Positions 8,775 to 16,420 of a stretch of DNA of 52,726 bases are shown piece after piece. The notes beneath the pieces were generated by a model. That model was not told where the DNA came from, did no database searches, and saw only the letters and a program-made list of their open reading frames with translations. How positions within the stretch are numbered: position 1 is the stretch's first letter; every line of letters begins with the position of its first letter. The DNA comes from Anaerolineae bacterium (GTDB lineage Bacteria > Chloroflexota > Anaerolineae > B4-G1 > SLSP01). The translations under genes and the position numbers were made by a program. The DNA lies in the NCBI GenBank assembly GCA_016934645.1, contig JAFGSL010000570.1:1-52726 (forward strand), written 5' to 3'.

Positions 8775-11624
8775 CTACTCCGCTTTGAACCAGAAGAACT
8801 GCCAGTCGGAGTGGGCCAGTTCTTTGCCGGTTTCGACATCCCACAAAACGACGTAAAACTTCAATTTATAGGTTTTCCCCGGCGCCATGTGCAATTCGGC
8901 GTAAGGGATAAACAACTCAAAGTTATTGTAGGTGGCTTTCTCATACCCTGGCTCAAAATAGCGCCCAACGGCTACATAGCCATTCGATGTGCTATATCGA
9001 TCATTGAAGTCACGCAAGGGACGATTGCTCTCGTCCCCAAAATAAAAATAGGCGGACGCCATGCCCTGACGGTTACGCAAATCAACGACTTCAAAGGAAG
9101 ACCTAATCTTCATCCCCGTAACGCCATCGCGGACGGTGTTGTGCGCAACAGTGACCGCGGTGATCCTGCTGGTCGCGCTGCTGCTTGCACTGCGCTGGTA
9201 GGAAAATTCGCTCCGTTCCGACTGCGCCAGAACCTGCCAACCATCGTTATCAAGGATGGTGACTTGAAAGCTAAGTTGGTACTCTCCTGGAGTCAGTTCG
9301 AGTTCACTATAGGGCATAAAGAGCATGAAACTTGTGTATTTGGTGGATTCGTAAGCCGGACTGAAGCCTTCCCACACGGCGACTTCGCCGGATTCGAGTG
9401 CATAGTCGCCGTTTTGATCGCGCAATGGTTCACCACTGGCGCGGTCAAAGAATTCGACCAGGACGGTCCCAGCACGACCTTTGAAATGTTGGATATCGAA
9501 CGTCACAGCAATGTTCATCCCCTTGATGCCGGCGCGGTAAACATTGTGCTTCTGTTGGACTTTTTGGAGCGCCGAACGGGTTTCCTTGTCTGTGGGTTGC
9601 GCAGAGTCAGCGTCGATAGCAGGTAGCGCCAGACGACCGAATCCATACGCTGTATCTGGTCCTGCACTTCCCAGATCCAGCGCGTTCGCCAGCAGATAAT
9701 CACGAATACCGGTGGCGTCAGCGTCTGGGTTAGCGCCCCAAACAACAGCGGCCGCGCCTGCCACATGAGGTGCAGAAGCCGATGTCCCGTAAAATCCGTC
9801 TAAGGCGAATTCGGGGCTGGCTACCGTCACGCCGGCAGGCGCAGTGATATCCGGCTTGCGCCGCCCATCGCTGGTAGGACCTTGAGAGCTGTAGTCTTCA
9901 AGGCGGTCAGTGCGCCAATACGTTGCCCCAACAGTGAGTACTTGCTCGACATCGCCGGGCGTTGTCACGCTGCCTTCTGGCATCCACAGCGCGAACTCCA
10001 CGAGGTTGCCGATTAACTTCATAGACGCGGGATAGGTCGTTTCGACAGCACGAATCGCCAGATAATAGGTTTTGTCCGTAGACAGCCAGGAGAAGCCTAT
10101 GTCTTCATAAGGCTCGTCTGCCGCCTGCCCGCTTTGCGCGTTGCGGGAACTGCTCACTAATTCGAGGTTGGAGCCATCCACATCGGAAGCGTATAAGTAG
10201 AGGTCATAATTCTCGCCCGCACCGCCACCCCAACCATCGGCCCAATTCAGCCCGATCCAACCATCACCACCGGTGAAAATAGGCAGTAAGGGAAACCCTT
10301 CCTCGTTGAAATCGTGATAGCCATCGCCATTGTTGTCGGTATACGTCAACACCAGGTGCGATTTAGCGGAGTTGCCGGCGGAGTTCACCCACAACACACC
10401 GCGCGCGGTCGCGTAGTTGACCACCTCTGCAATGGGGCCACTACCGTCCATCGGTCCGACAACGCTGGCCGCCGACATAGAGATTACCTGGACGTTGTTT
10501 TGCAAGAGCCAGTCCACCGCTCGTCGCAAGCCGATAGCAAAGTCGCCATCGAGACGGGCCAAGTAAAGCTGCGCGTCAGGCGCCATCGCGTGGATAACTT
10601 CGGCGCAAGCCGTGCCGTGCTGACCAGACATCGCGTTCAGAACCTTCGCTTCCTGAAAGGTGACGATCTCGGATGGGGGGGGAAGCGTATCCCCCGCCAA
10701 ATCAAAAAAACCGCCGAACCCCGAATCGATGATGCCTACCCGAATTCCATTCCCGGTAAACCCCCGGTCATGCCACGCGCTTGCTCCGGTCACTTCCGGC
10801 CCCTCGCTACTCGCCGGTAAGGCATTGGGAATAAAGATTTCCGGCGCGCGTATCCCAATTACGTGCTCAAGGTGAGCCATTTGCACCATGCGGATAAGCG
10901 CATCTTTGGAAGAGCCAAGCGCGCGCAGCCTTTCCAGGGGAATACCAACCTCGAGTTCATTGCCGGACTTTTGTAAGGTACGGGCGTCCAAAAGGTGTTG
11001 CACTTCTGCTTCCACGGTTTGGGTGTCTTCGGTATCCAGGATCAAAACAACCCGCAGCTCATCATTCTCAGTGACCAGCTTGCGATCCCGCGCCAGAGCT
11101 TCCGCCGCTTCTGCCCCGCCATCCTCGTAGGCCAGGATAAAGTCCAGGTATGTGGAGTCCAGGTTAAGGGCCTCCAGCAAGCCGCTGCCCACCATAAACT
11201 CCTGCAAACCCTCCACACCTTCTTTCTTATATAAGATCAACAGGTGGCTGTAAAGCGCCTCGAGTTGCGCTTCATCGGCGTCACTCAAATCCATATTTTG
11301 CACCAGTTCGGCCAACTCCGGATACCGGGCTAACAATTCCTCGAAAGAGGGTGGTGCTTCGAGCTTCAAATCTCCTACGATTGGCAAGTCCCCTAGCACC
11401 TGTGATGTGGGAGCCGCCGTCGGCTGCTCAGCATCTCCCGCCGCGCCAGGATCTGAGGGGGTTGGCGTGCCCAAAATTGTAGGAAGCGGCGCGCCGGGCT
11501 GTACTCCTGCATCCGCGGTCTCCTCACCCTGGCGATTCCTCCCCATCATCCACCAGGTTGCCAGTATGGCAACGATGACAAGTGCACATATACCAACGAC
11601 CCAAAGCGTCTTTTTCTTGTTCAT
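8775..11624 (-). CDS. Membrane-anchored subtilisin-like serine protease (S8)
   Basis: 949 residues. An N-terminal signal anchor (WVVGICALVIVAILATWW) is followed by a propeptide-like region to about 280. The S8 catalytic domain has Asp in GIIDSGFG near 299, His in GQHGTAC near 335, the oxyanion Asn in NSAGNS near 417 and Ser in GTSASAPH near 615. The C-terminus has two related beta-rich modules of about 115 residues each; both contain a GxxG(M)xI start, a PLRD motif and a FxPYxEL motif. The enzyme should act outside the membrane on proteins, perhaps processing envelope proteins or the kinase ectodomains encoded nearby; that link is inferred only from position. A 191-bp gap separates it from the upstream kinase gene, so it may open a new transcript with the two genes downstream. 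Confidence 0.95.
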   Translation of the reverse strand: MNKKKTLWVVGICALVIVAILATWWMMGRNRQGEETADAGVQPGAPLPTILGTPTPSDPGAAGDAEQPTAAPTSQVLGDLPIVGDLKLEAPPSFEELLARYPELAELVQNMDLSDADEAQLEALYSHLLILYKKEGVEGLQEFMVGSGLLEALNLDSTYLDFILAYEDGGAEAAEALARDRKLVTENDELRVVLILDTEDTQTVEAEVQHLLDARTLQKSGNELEVGIPLERLRALGSSKDALIRMVQMAHLEHVIGIRAPEIFIPNALPASSEGPEVTGASAWHDRGFTGNGIRVGIIDSGFGGFFDLAGDTLPPPSEIVTFQEAKVLNAMSGQHGTACAEVIHAMAPDAQLYLARLDGDFAIGLRRAVDWLLQNNVQVISMSAASVVGPMDGSGPIAEVVNYATARGVLWVNSAGNSAKSHLVLTYTDNNGDGYHDFNEEGFPLLPIFTGGDGWIGLNWADGWGGGAGENYDLYLYASDVDGSNLELVSSSRNAQSGQAADEPYEDIGFSWLSTDKTYYLAIRAVETTYPASMKLIGNLVEFALWMPEGSVTTPGDVEQVLTVGATYWRTDRLEDYSSQGPTSDGRRKPDITAPAGVTVASPEFALDGFYGTSASAPHVAGAAAVVWGANPDADATGIRDYLLANALDLGSAGPDTAYGFGRLALPAIDADSAQPTDKETRSALQKVQQKHNVYRAGIKGMNIAVTFDIQHFKGRAGTVLVEFFDRASGEPLRDQNGDYALESGEVAVWEGFSPAYESTKYTSFMLFMPYSELELTPGEYQLSFQVTILDNDGWQVLAQSERSEFSYQRSASSSATSRITAVTVAHNTVRDGVTGMKIRSSFEVVDLRNRQGMASAYFYFGDESNRPLRDFNDRYSTSNGYVAVGRYFEPGYEKATYNNFELFIPYAELHMAPGKTYKLKFYVVLWDVETGKELAHSDWQFFWFKAE

Positions 11625-11815
11625 TTTTCACCAGACCTTATCTTCCTACGAAGGGCAGGGTACAGGCAGGCATAATGCCCGTCAATGATAACCGCGCCAG
11701 TAAAGTCCCCGTTTGCGCACCGGGTTGATCAGCCAGCGGGCAAAGAGGGGGAGTAAGATGATGTAAGAAATGAGAGAAAGTTCCTCTTGGTTAGCCTAAA
11801 CAGAATAAGCAACGC
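11625..11815. other. Intergenic region, possible gene remnant
   Basis: The gap contains a 37-codon open stretch on the minus strand (11682-11795, between in-frame stops). It translates to a hydrophobic helix followed by positively charged residues (LLPLFARWLINPVRKRGL). There is no start codon with a ribosome-binding site. It could be a relic of a membrane-protein gene or chance. No clear terminator is seen. Confidence 0.25.
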
Positions 11816-13309
11816 CTATAGCTGAGCCTTTAAGAAAAATTTATTGGACAGGAAACCGATACCTTCCATAAGCATACCGGCAACCAACGCCGCGATGAGC
11901 AATTCGGCTAGTTCTGGACCAAACCCTACACGTGTTGTCAACACCAGACTGCCCAATACGATGACCAGAACGCTGGCAATAAATGTGCGCCAGGGCCGCC
12001 TCCCCATTGCGGCATATGCCAGAGGTCCAGCGAGGGCGTAAGAGGGAAAATACCGCCAAATAAACTCAACCTCATAAACCAGAGGACCAAAAATCCAAGC
12101 GGCAAGAATCGCTACAACACCTAGAGCTACGAATAAACCCGTTTGCTGTGCCGGGGTAAGTGTTTGCATTAACTTGCGCGTGGACATCACCAGTTTTGTC
12201 GTTGGCCGGCCAGTTGCAGGCATGACTGCCGTCATACCGTTTGCTGCAGGGGATTTCAACGCCTGGAAAATGGTATCACCTACAAACCAACCGATTCCCC
12301 CGGCCACGAGTGCACCTATCCCCATACCTATGGGCAGCGCAGTTTTGATGCCAATTTGCATAACCACAGTACAGACCAACGCCATAACCATCGCTGTCGC
12401 CAATTCTTTCAGCCAGCGAGTATCACGTGCTGGCTGTAAAGGGTAAGATACTGTTGGCGCGGGCGCATGGGACACGATGGGTGAGCTGACTGGACCAGTC
12501 TGCAACGCCTGTCGCATTTCATACGCACTCGAAAACCGCGCATTTATGTCGAGCGATAACGAGCGAAGAACAACCTGCGACAGATGCGGTCGCGCGCGTA
12601 TCGCAGAGGACGACAGAGATTGGCCTGAGAAACGTTCAACTGCCGATGGCGGTTCCTGCCCCGTGAGCGCGTGATACAGCGTTGCACCTAAACTGTAGAG
12701 GTCGCTCCGTGGTTCGGTATGTTCTTGTTGCCGCAATCGAAAATGCTCCGGGGAAGCATATGCTTGCGTCCCCATGCCTTGAATGATGCGTTGTGTCCCG
12801 GGGTTGCGCGGATCCCACAATTTGACCAAACCGAAATCCACCAGGATCGCCCGTCCATCAGGACAGATGATGATATTGTGTGGTTTGATATCACGATGCA
12901 AGACCTTCCGCTCATGACATGCGGACAACGCATCTAATAACTGAATAGCCCAGTTGAACACCTGGTATTCGGGTAAAGCGCCTTGCTTTTGAATCAGGGT
13001 TTCCAGGCTTTCCCCTTCTACAAAATCCATAACCAGGTAGTCATTGCCATTCCATTCAAAAAAGTCTGTGACCCGGGGGAGATTGGGGTGCGTTAGACTT
13101 GCCAACGTCTGGGCCTCTCGCAAAAACTGCTGGCGCAATTCTGCCAACTGATAGGGGCTGAGGGCAGGGTCAGGCAGCATTTCTTTGAGGGCCACGGGAC
13201 GATTCAGGGTCAAGTCCCACGCCCGGTACACAGCACCCATTCCACCTTGTGCCAATAAACGCGCAATGCGATAACGTCCATTCACGACTTGCCCTGTACT
13301 AATTCGCAT
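11816..13309 (-). CDS. Ser/Thr kinase with polytopic membrane C-terminus
   Basis: 497 residues. The kinase domain spans about 8-270: AQGGMGAVY, VALKEM, HRDIKPHN, LVDFGLVKL and a variant activation loop ASPEHF where neighbours have APPEQY. After a short linker, about five to six hydrophobic segments follow (for example VVMQIGIKTALPIGMG, GLFVALGVVAILAAW, TFIASVLVIVLGSLVL, LLIAALVAGMLMEG) with only short loops, and no large ectodomain. I infer that it senses something within or close to the membrane, or anchors to another membrane protein. GGAG lies 6 nt before the ATG. It starts 16 bp after the kinase-TPR gene and is probably co-transcribed with it. Confidence 0.94.
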   Translation of the reverse strand: MRISTGQVVNGRYRIARLLAQGGMGAVYRAWDLTLNRPVALKEMLPDPALSPYQLAELRQQFLREAQTLASLTHPNLPRVTDFFEWNGNDYLVMDFVEGESLETLIQKQGALPEYQVFNWAIQLLDALSACHERKVLHRDIKPHNIIICPDGRAILVDFGLVKLWDPRNPGTQRIIQGMGTQAYASPEHFRLRQQEHTEPRSDLYSLGATLYHALTGQEPPSAVERFSGQSLSSSAIRARPHLSQVVLRSLSLDINARFSSAYEMRQALQTGPVSSPIVSHAPAPTVSYPLQPARDTRWLKELATAMVMALVCTVVMQIGIKTALPIGMGIGALVAGGIGWFVGDTIFQALKSPAANGMTAVMPATGRPTTKLVMSTRKLMQTLTPAQQTGLFVALGVVAILAAWIFGPLVYEVEFIWRYFPSYALAGPLAYAAMGRRPWRTFIASVLVIVLGSLVLTTRVGFGPELAELLIAALVAGMLMEGIGFLSNKFFLKAQL

Positions 13310-13325
13310 ACATTTCTCCTAGAGT

Positions 13326-15305
13326 TCACTTTGATAACTCGGCTACAATACTCAGCGCCAACCGGTTGTTCGGATCGATCTGCAATGCTCGGTCTAGCGC
13401 GGCTTGAGCCTCGGAAACATCACCCAAGGCAATATAACACATACACATACTCGCCTGAGGATCCGCATCGCGTGGGTTGGCCAGCGCACTGCATTGGTAG
13501 GCAAGAAGCGCGTCACGCCAGCGCTTTTGTTGAAAGTATATTTCCCCGATATAGTAATGCGCCAACGCGTGGTTGGGATCCTGTCGCACAGCCTTCTTCA
13601 GGTCGTGCAATGCCGCTACAGCGTTATTCTTCTTGAGGTTAATCATCCCCATCAGAAATGATAATGCAGCCGTGTTTGGATTGCTACGCCGTAATTCCTT
13701 CACCATGCGTTCGGCTTCCCGTAGCCGGTTAATCATGAGATAACCTATCGCTAGGCGCGCGCGGAGTTCCATGTTTTGCGGATAAGCACGCAACAATCTT
13801 TCAAGGATGGGAACACCCTTATCATGTTTACCAATATTGAAATACATTTCAACCAACAGGCTTGCTAGTTCCGCGTTTCGCGGGTCAAGTTGGCAAGCCA
13901 TTTCCAGGGTTTGAATACCCTGAGAGAACTTCTGCGCACCGATATAGGCAAGCGCCAACTGCCCACAAAGCTCTGCTTCCTGGGGGTAAGCACGCATGGC
14001 CGTCTCCAATAAGGTCACCGCATCATCGAACCGATTCAATTCAAAATAACACTTTCCCAAATTCGCATAGACAGCCTTTTGTACAATCCCGCCTTGAATC
14101 GCCTTTTCATACTCGATGGCCGCTCGCGCAAAATCGTCAGACTGAAAATACTGTTCGCCGCGCGTAAGATAGGATTGCGGCGTGATGGGTTTAGATTTTC
14201 GACCGGAAGCCGGCGGCGCAAGCGCCGTGCGACACCGCGAACAAAACCGCGCGCCTGGTCGATTCAGTGTACCGCATTGTGGACACGGATGTCCACTAAT
14301 CAAGCTCGTCCCGCATTTCTGGCAATACCGTGCACCCTGACGAACAAGTGTATTACACTTTGGACAGAGCGTTTCACCTGGCGGCTTCAACATCACGGGT
14401 TCCACTTCGCGTGAGGGCTGGTCGGGTGTTGCCATCGGCGAGGGAATGGGAGGCAATACGCTTACCGGACGCCCCACAGCTTGTTGCAATGCGCCCAATA
14501 GCTCACCTGCATCCTGGTAACGGAGCAACTCGTTCAAGTCCATCGCCTTAAGGATGACTCGCTCCAAGGTCTCACTCAACGCTTTGTTAACACGACGCGG
14601 CGGCACAAGCGTAACATCCTGCGTCAGACGTGCAAAGGCATCTGGCGGGGGAGTCACTGTGAGCAAACAGTAAAGCGTAGCGCCTAACGCATACACATCT
14701 GAGCGTGTGTTGGTACTGCCGGCTCCAGCATATTGCTCAGGCGGAGAAAACCCTTCCGACACTGCCTTGGCCATCATCTGGGTTTTGGTTTTTGGATCGA
14801 TTTTGGCAATTCCAAAATCCACCAGGATAGCTTGCCCACTCGTGCTTAAACGGATGTTGTTCGGTTTGATATCCCGGTGCACAATCGGCGGATTGCGGCG
14901 GTGGAGGTAGGCTACCGCTTCACAGACTTGTAGCATCCAGTCCACAACTCGGTCCGCTGGCAATAGTTTCTTAGCAGTGTCTGCCTCAACAGCGACCTCG
15001 AGCAGGTCACGCCCGTCAATGTAGTCCATCACCAGGTAAACGCTGCGTCCCTCACTAAAGAAATCGGAGACATGAACCAACCCTGGATGATCTAGGGATG
15101 CCAAAATCGTAGCCTCATGTTGAAAAAGTTGCTGCGCCGTAGGTGAAGGATCATTGAGTTCCTTAATCGCTACCTTTCGCCCAGGCAGGCGCGCATCTTT
15201 AGCCAGGTACACAGAGCCGTAACCGCCAGCGCCTAGCTTTTTGAGAATCTGATAGCGCCCTTGTAGAGAGTGCCCTAAAGGGAGTGTAGGAAGACTACGT
15301 TGCAT
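13326..15305 (-). CDS. Soluble Ser/Thr kinase with zinc ribbons and TPR repeats
   Basis: 659 residues. The kinase domain spans about 15-275 (GAGGYGSVYLA, VAIKEL, HRDIKPNN, LVDFGIAKI, FSPPEQYAG). Two zinc ribbons are at about 318-360 (CPKC...CQKC and CPQC...CSRC). Roughly seven tetratricopeptide repeats fill about 380-655 (units such as YLTRGEQYFQSDDFARAA and AHYYIGEIYFQQKRW). No membrane helix is seen, so it is probably cytoplasmic. TPRs bind partner proteins and the ribbons may dock to other zinc-ribbon proteins of the cluster, so it could be a hub kinase; this is inference. The start ATG at 15305 has an AGGGG stretch about 11 nt upstream. The 136-bp region before it contains a short inverted-repeat element. 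Confidence 0.94.
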   Translation of the reverse strand: MQRSLPTLPLGHSLQGRYQILKKLGAGGYGSVYLAKDARLPGRKVAIKELNDPSPTAQQLFQHEATILASLDHPGLVHVSDFFSEGRSVYLVMDYIDGRDLLEVAVEADTAKKLLPADRVVDWMLQVCEAVAYLHRRNPPIVHRDIKPNNIRLSTSGQAILVDFGIAKIDPKTKTQMMAKAVSEGFSPPEQYAGAGSTNTRSDVYALGATLYCLLTVTPPPDAFARLTQDVTLVPPRRVNKALSETLERVILKAMDLNELLRYQDAGELLGALQQAVGRPVSVLPPIPSPMATPDQPSREVEPVMLKPPGETLCPKCNTLVRQGARYCQKCGTSLISGHPCPQCGTLNRPGARFCSRCRTALAPPASGRKSKPITPQSYLTRGEQYFQSDDFARAAIEYEKAIQGGIVQKAVYANLGKCYFELNRFDDAVTLLETAMRAYPQEAELCGQLALAYIGAQKFSQGIQTLEMACQLDPRNAELASLLVEMYFNIGKHDKGVPILERLLRAYPQNMELRARLAIGYLMINRLREAERMVKELRRSNPNTAALSFLMGMINLKKNNAVAALHDLKKAVRQDPNHALAHYYIGEIYFQQKRWRDALLAYQCSALANPRDADPQASMCMCYIALGDVSEAQAALDRALQIDPNNRLALSIVAELSK

Positions 15306-15356
15306 AGCGCAGATTTCCCCTTTTACAGTTTTCCTTACAGACGATACCCCAATGAT

Positions 15357-15429
15357 TAAGACTCTATCCGAAAATTATGCCTGCGAGTTTTTCTTGTGCG
15401 TCAATGGTGAATTCTCGGATAGGTACTAA
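15357..15429. mobile_element. 67-bp MITE-like element, family 1, copy A
   Basis: The element 15360-15426 has imperfect terminal inverted repeats GACTCTATCCGAAAATT and GTACCTATCCGAGAATT. It is flanked on both sides by TAA (15357-15359 and 15427-15429), a 3-bp target duplication. It is about 91% identical (61 of 67) to the copy at 43258-43324, which is in the opposite orientation. It encodes nothing. A TNA duplication and this size fit a non-autonomous derivative moved by an IS5-like transposase, which is not in the window. Confidence 0.8.
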
Positions 15430-15441
15430 GATAATAGACCA

Positions 15442-16242
15442 CTAATGATTCAGAACATCCTTGATTTCTTGTGACTGGATCGGCAATCCCTGGATGCGAG
15501 CAAGCATGCCCTCCACATCTTTTTCGTATGTGGGTGAATTTAAATCCAGTCCCAATCTGGAGGCTTGGACTTCACGAGCCACTGGATCATCTTCCAAAAG
15601 CCGGCCTCTGAGATAGGTATTGACTTGCTCCGCGTGATCGGATGGAATTTTCAATGTGGCGTTTTCCCGCAAATAATCAGCAGCCGCGTCCTCACTTTGC
15701 GCTAATTCTGAGGGCATACCATCGCTAGTTTTCGCCATTTCATGGAGATGACGCGCGGCGTTGTTAAACTTGCTAGGTGTGAATTCCGTATCGGTGGTTC
15801 CTAAAGCAGGCTCAATAGCACCACTGCCTCGTCCAATAGCCTCCTCAAAATCCCGCGTGTATTGTCCGAGTGTGGCATCGCTCAACGTGTCTCCATCATT
15901 CAATCCACGAACTTTTACAGAGGCCACTTCATTCGGCCCTGCCACGTCGTAAATCGGGAAATTTGCCGCCCCACCGTCGTTTAGATCGACAGCACAGCCC
16001 TCATGGTTTTTGATTTCCTGTAATGCTACACGTTCACCAGCGCGTCCCTGTGCTTTGGTATAGTGATCAGGATGTTCAGCTACACCTGCTTCGGCAGCAT
16101 GTATGTAATCGGTTCGGTATGCAAGTGCATGATCCGACTGACGTCCCTGCATAGCATTCCGTCCAGCGTCGCTGAGTGCCTGTGGCTCCGGTGATTCGGG
16201 GGAACGTGGCGTGTCTTTCGTATCATAAGTTTCACAAGACAT
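15442..16242 (-). CDS. Unrecognised 266-residue acidic protein, possible nuclease-like or effector protein
   Basis: I do not recognise the family. The N-terminal 60 residues are polar and low in complexity (TPRSPESPEP). Residues 65-113 contain GRAGE, then NFPIYDV, then ASVKVRG. Glu70, Asp99 and Lys110 fall in an order similar to PD-(D/E)XK nuclease folds, but the acidic residue of the ExK pair is replaced by Ser108, so activity is doubtful. The rest is acidic and helical. There is no signal peptide, membrane helix or zinc ribbon, unlike most neighbours. It starts 1 bp after the stop of the 57-residue gene with GGAGG 5 nt upstream of ATG, so it is translationally coupled and belongs to the HerA-like ATPase operon. 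It could be a DNA-processing partner, or a cargo or effector of the ATPase. All functional ideas are inference. Confidence 0.8.
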   Translation of the reverse strand: MSCETYDTKDTPRSPESPEPQALSDAGRNAMQGRQSDHALAYRTDYIHAAEAGVAEHPDHYTKAQGRAGERVALQEIKNHEGCAVDLNDGGAANFPIYDVAGPNEVASVKVRGLNDGDTLSDATLGQYTRDFEEAIGRGSGAIEPALGTTDTEFTPSKFNNAARHLHEMAKTSDGMPSELAQSEDAAADYLRENATLKIPSDHAEQVNTYLRGRLLEDDPVAREVQASRLGLDLNSPTYEKDVEGMLARIQGLPIQSQEIKDVLNH

Positions 16243-16243
16243 A

Positions 16244-16417
16244 TTAACCTCCCAGTCGTTTTCCCTGGATACGTTGTATGGCCCCTTGACTTACAATTTC
16301 AGAAGGACGCTTTTTCTCTGTGGCGGCTTCCATCAAACTCCAAACTTTGCGAACTGCCTCGGCTTCAGCTTTCACAACGTTTATGACACCGTCAGCAACC
16401 CATTTAGCTTCTTGCAC
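16244..16417 (-). CDS. 57-residue helical protein with GTG start
   Basis: This short gene fits between the HerA-like ATPase and the 266-residue gene. GTG at 16415-16417 is preceded by GGAGG (16424-16428) at 6 nt, and that site lies in the last codons of the ATPase gene. The stop TAA (16244-16246) is 1 bp before the ATG of the next gene. The protein begins MQEAKWVADGV; its first 35 residues are Ala/Glu/Lys/Val-rich and probably one amphipathic helix with two Trp (positions 6 and 26). The end is basic (GKRLGG). I know no family for it. The spacing and strong ribosome site argue for a real translated gene, perhaps a small partner or chaperone of the ATPase or of the following protein. Confidence 0.72.
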   Translation of the reverse strand: MQEAKWVADGVINVVKAEAEAVRKVWSLMEAATEKKRPSEIVSQGAIQRIQGKRLGG

Positions 16418-16420
16418 CTC

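Noticed and set aside
8682..9626. Plus-strand open frame of about 314 codons
   Set aside because: It is antisense to the C-terminal modules of the subtilase and the small zinc-ribbon gene; no motifs and no convincing ribosome site.
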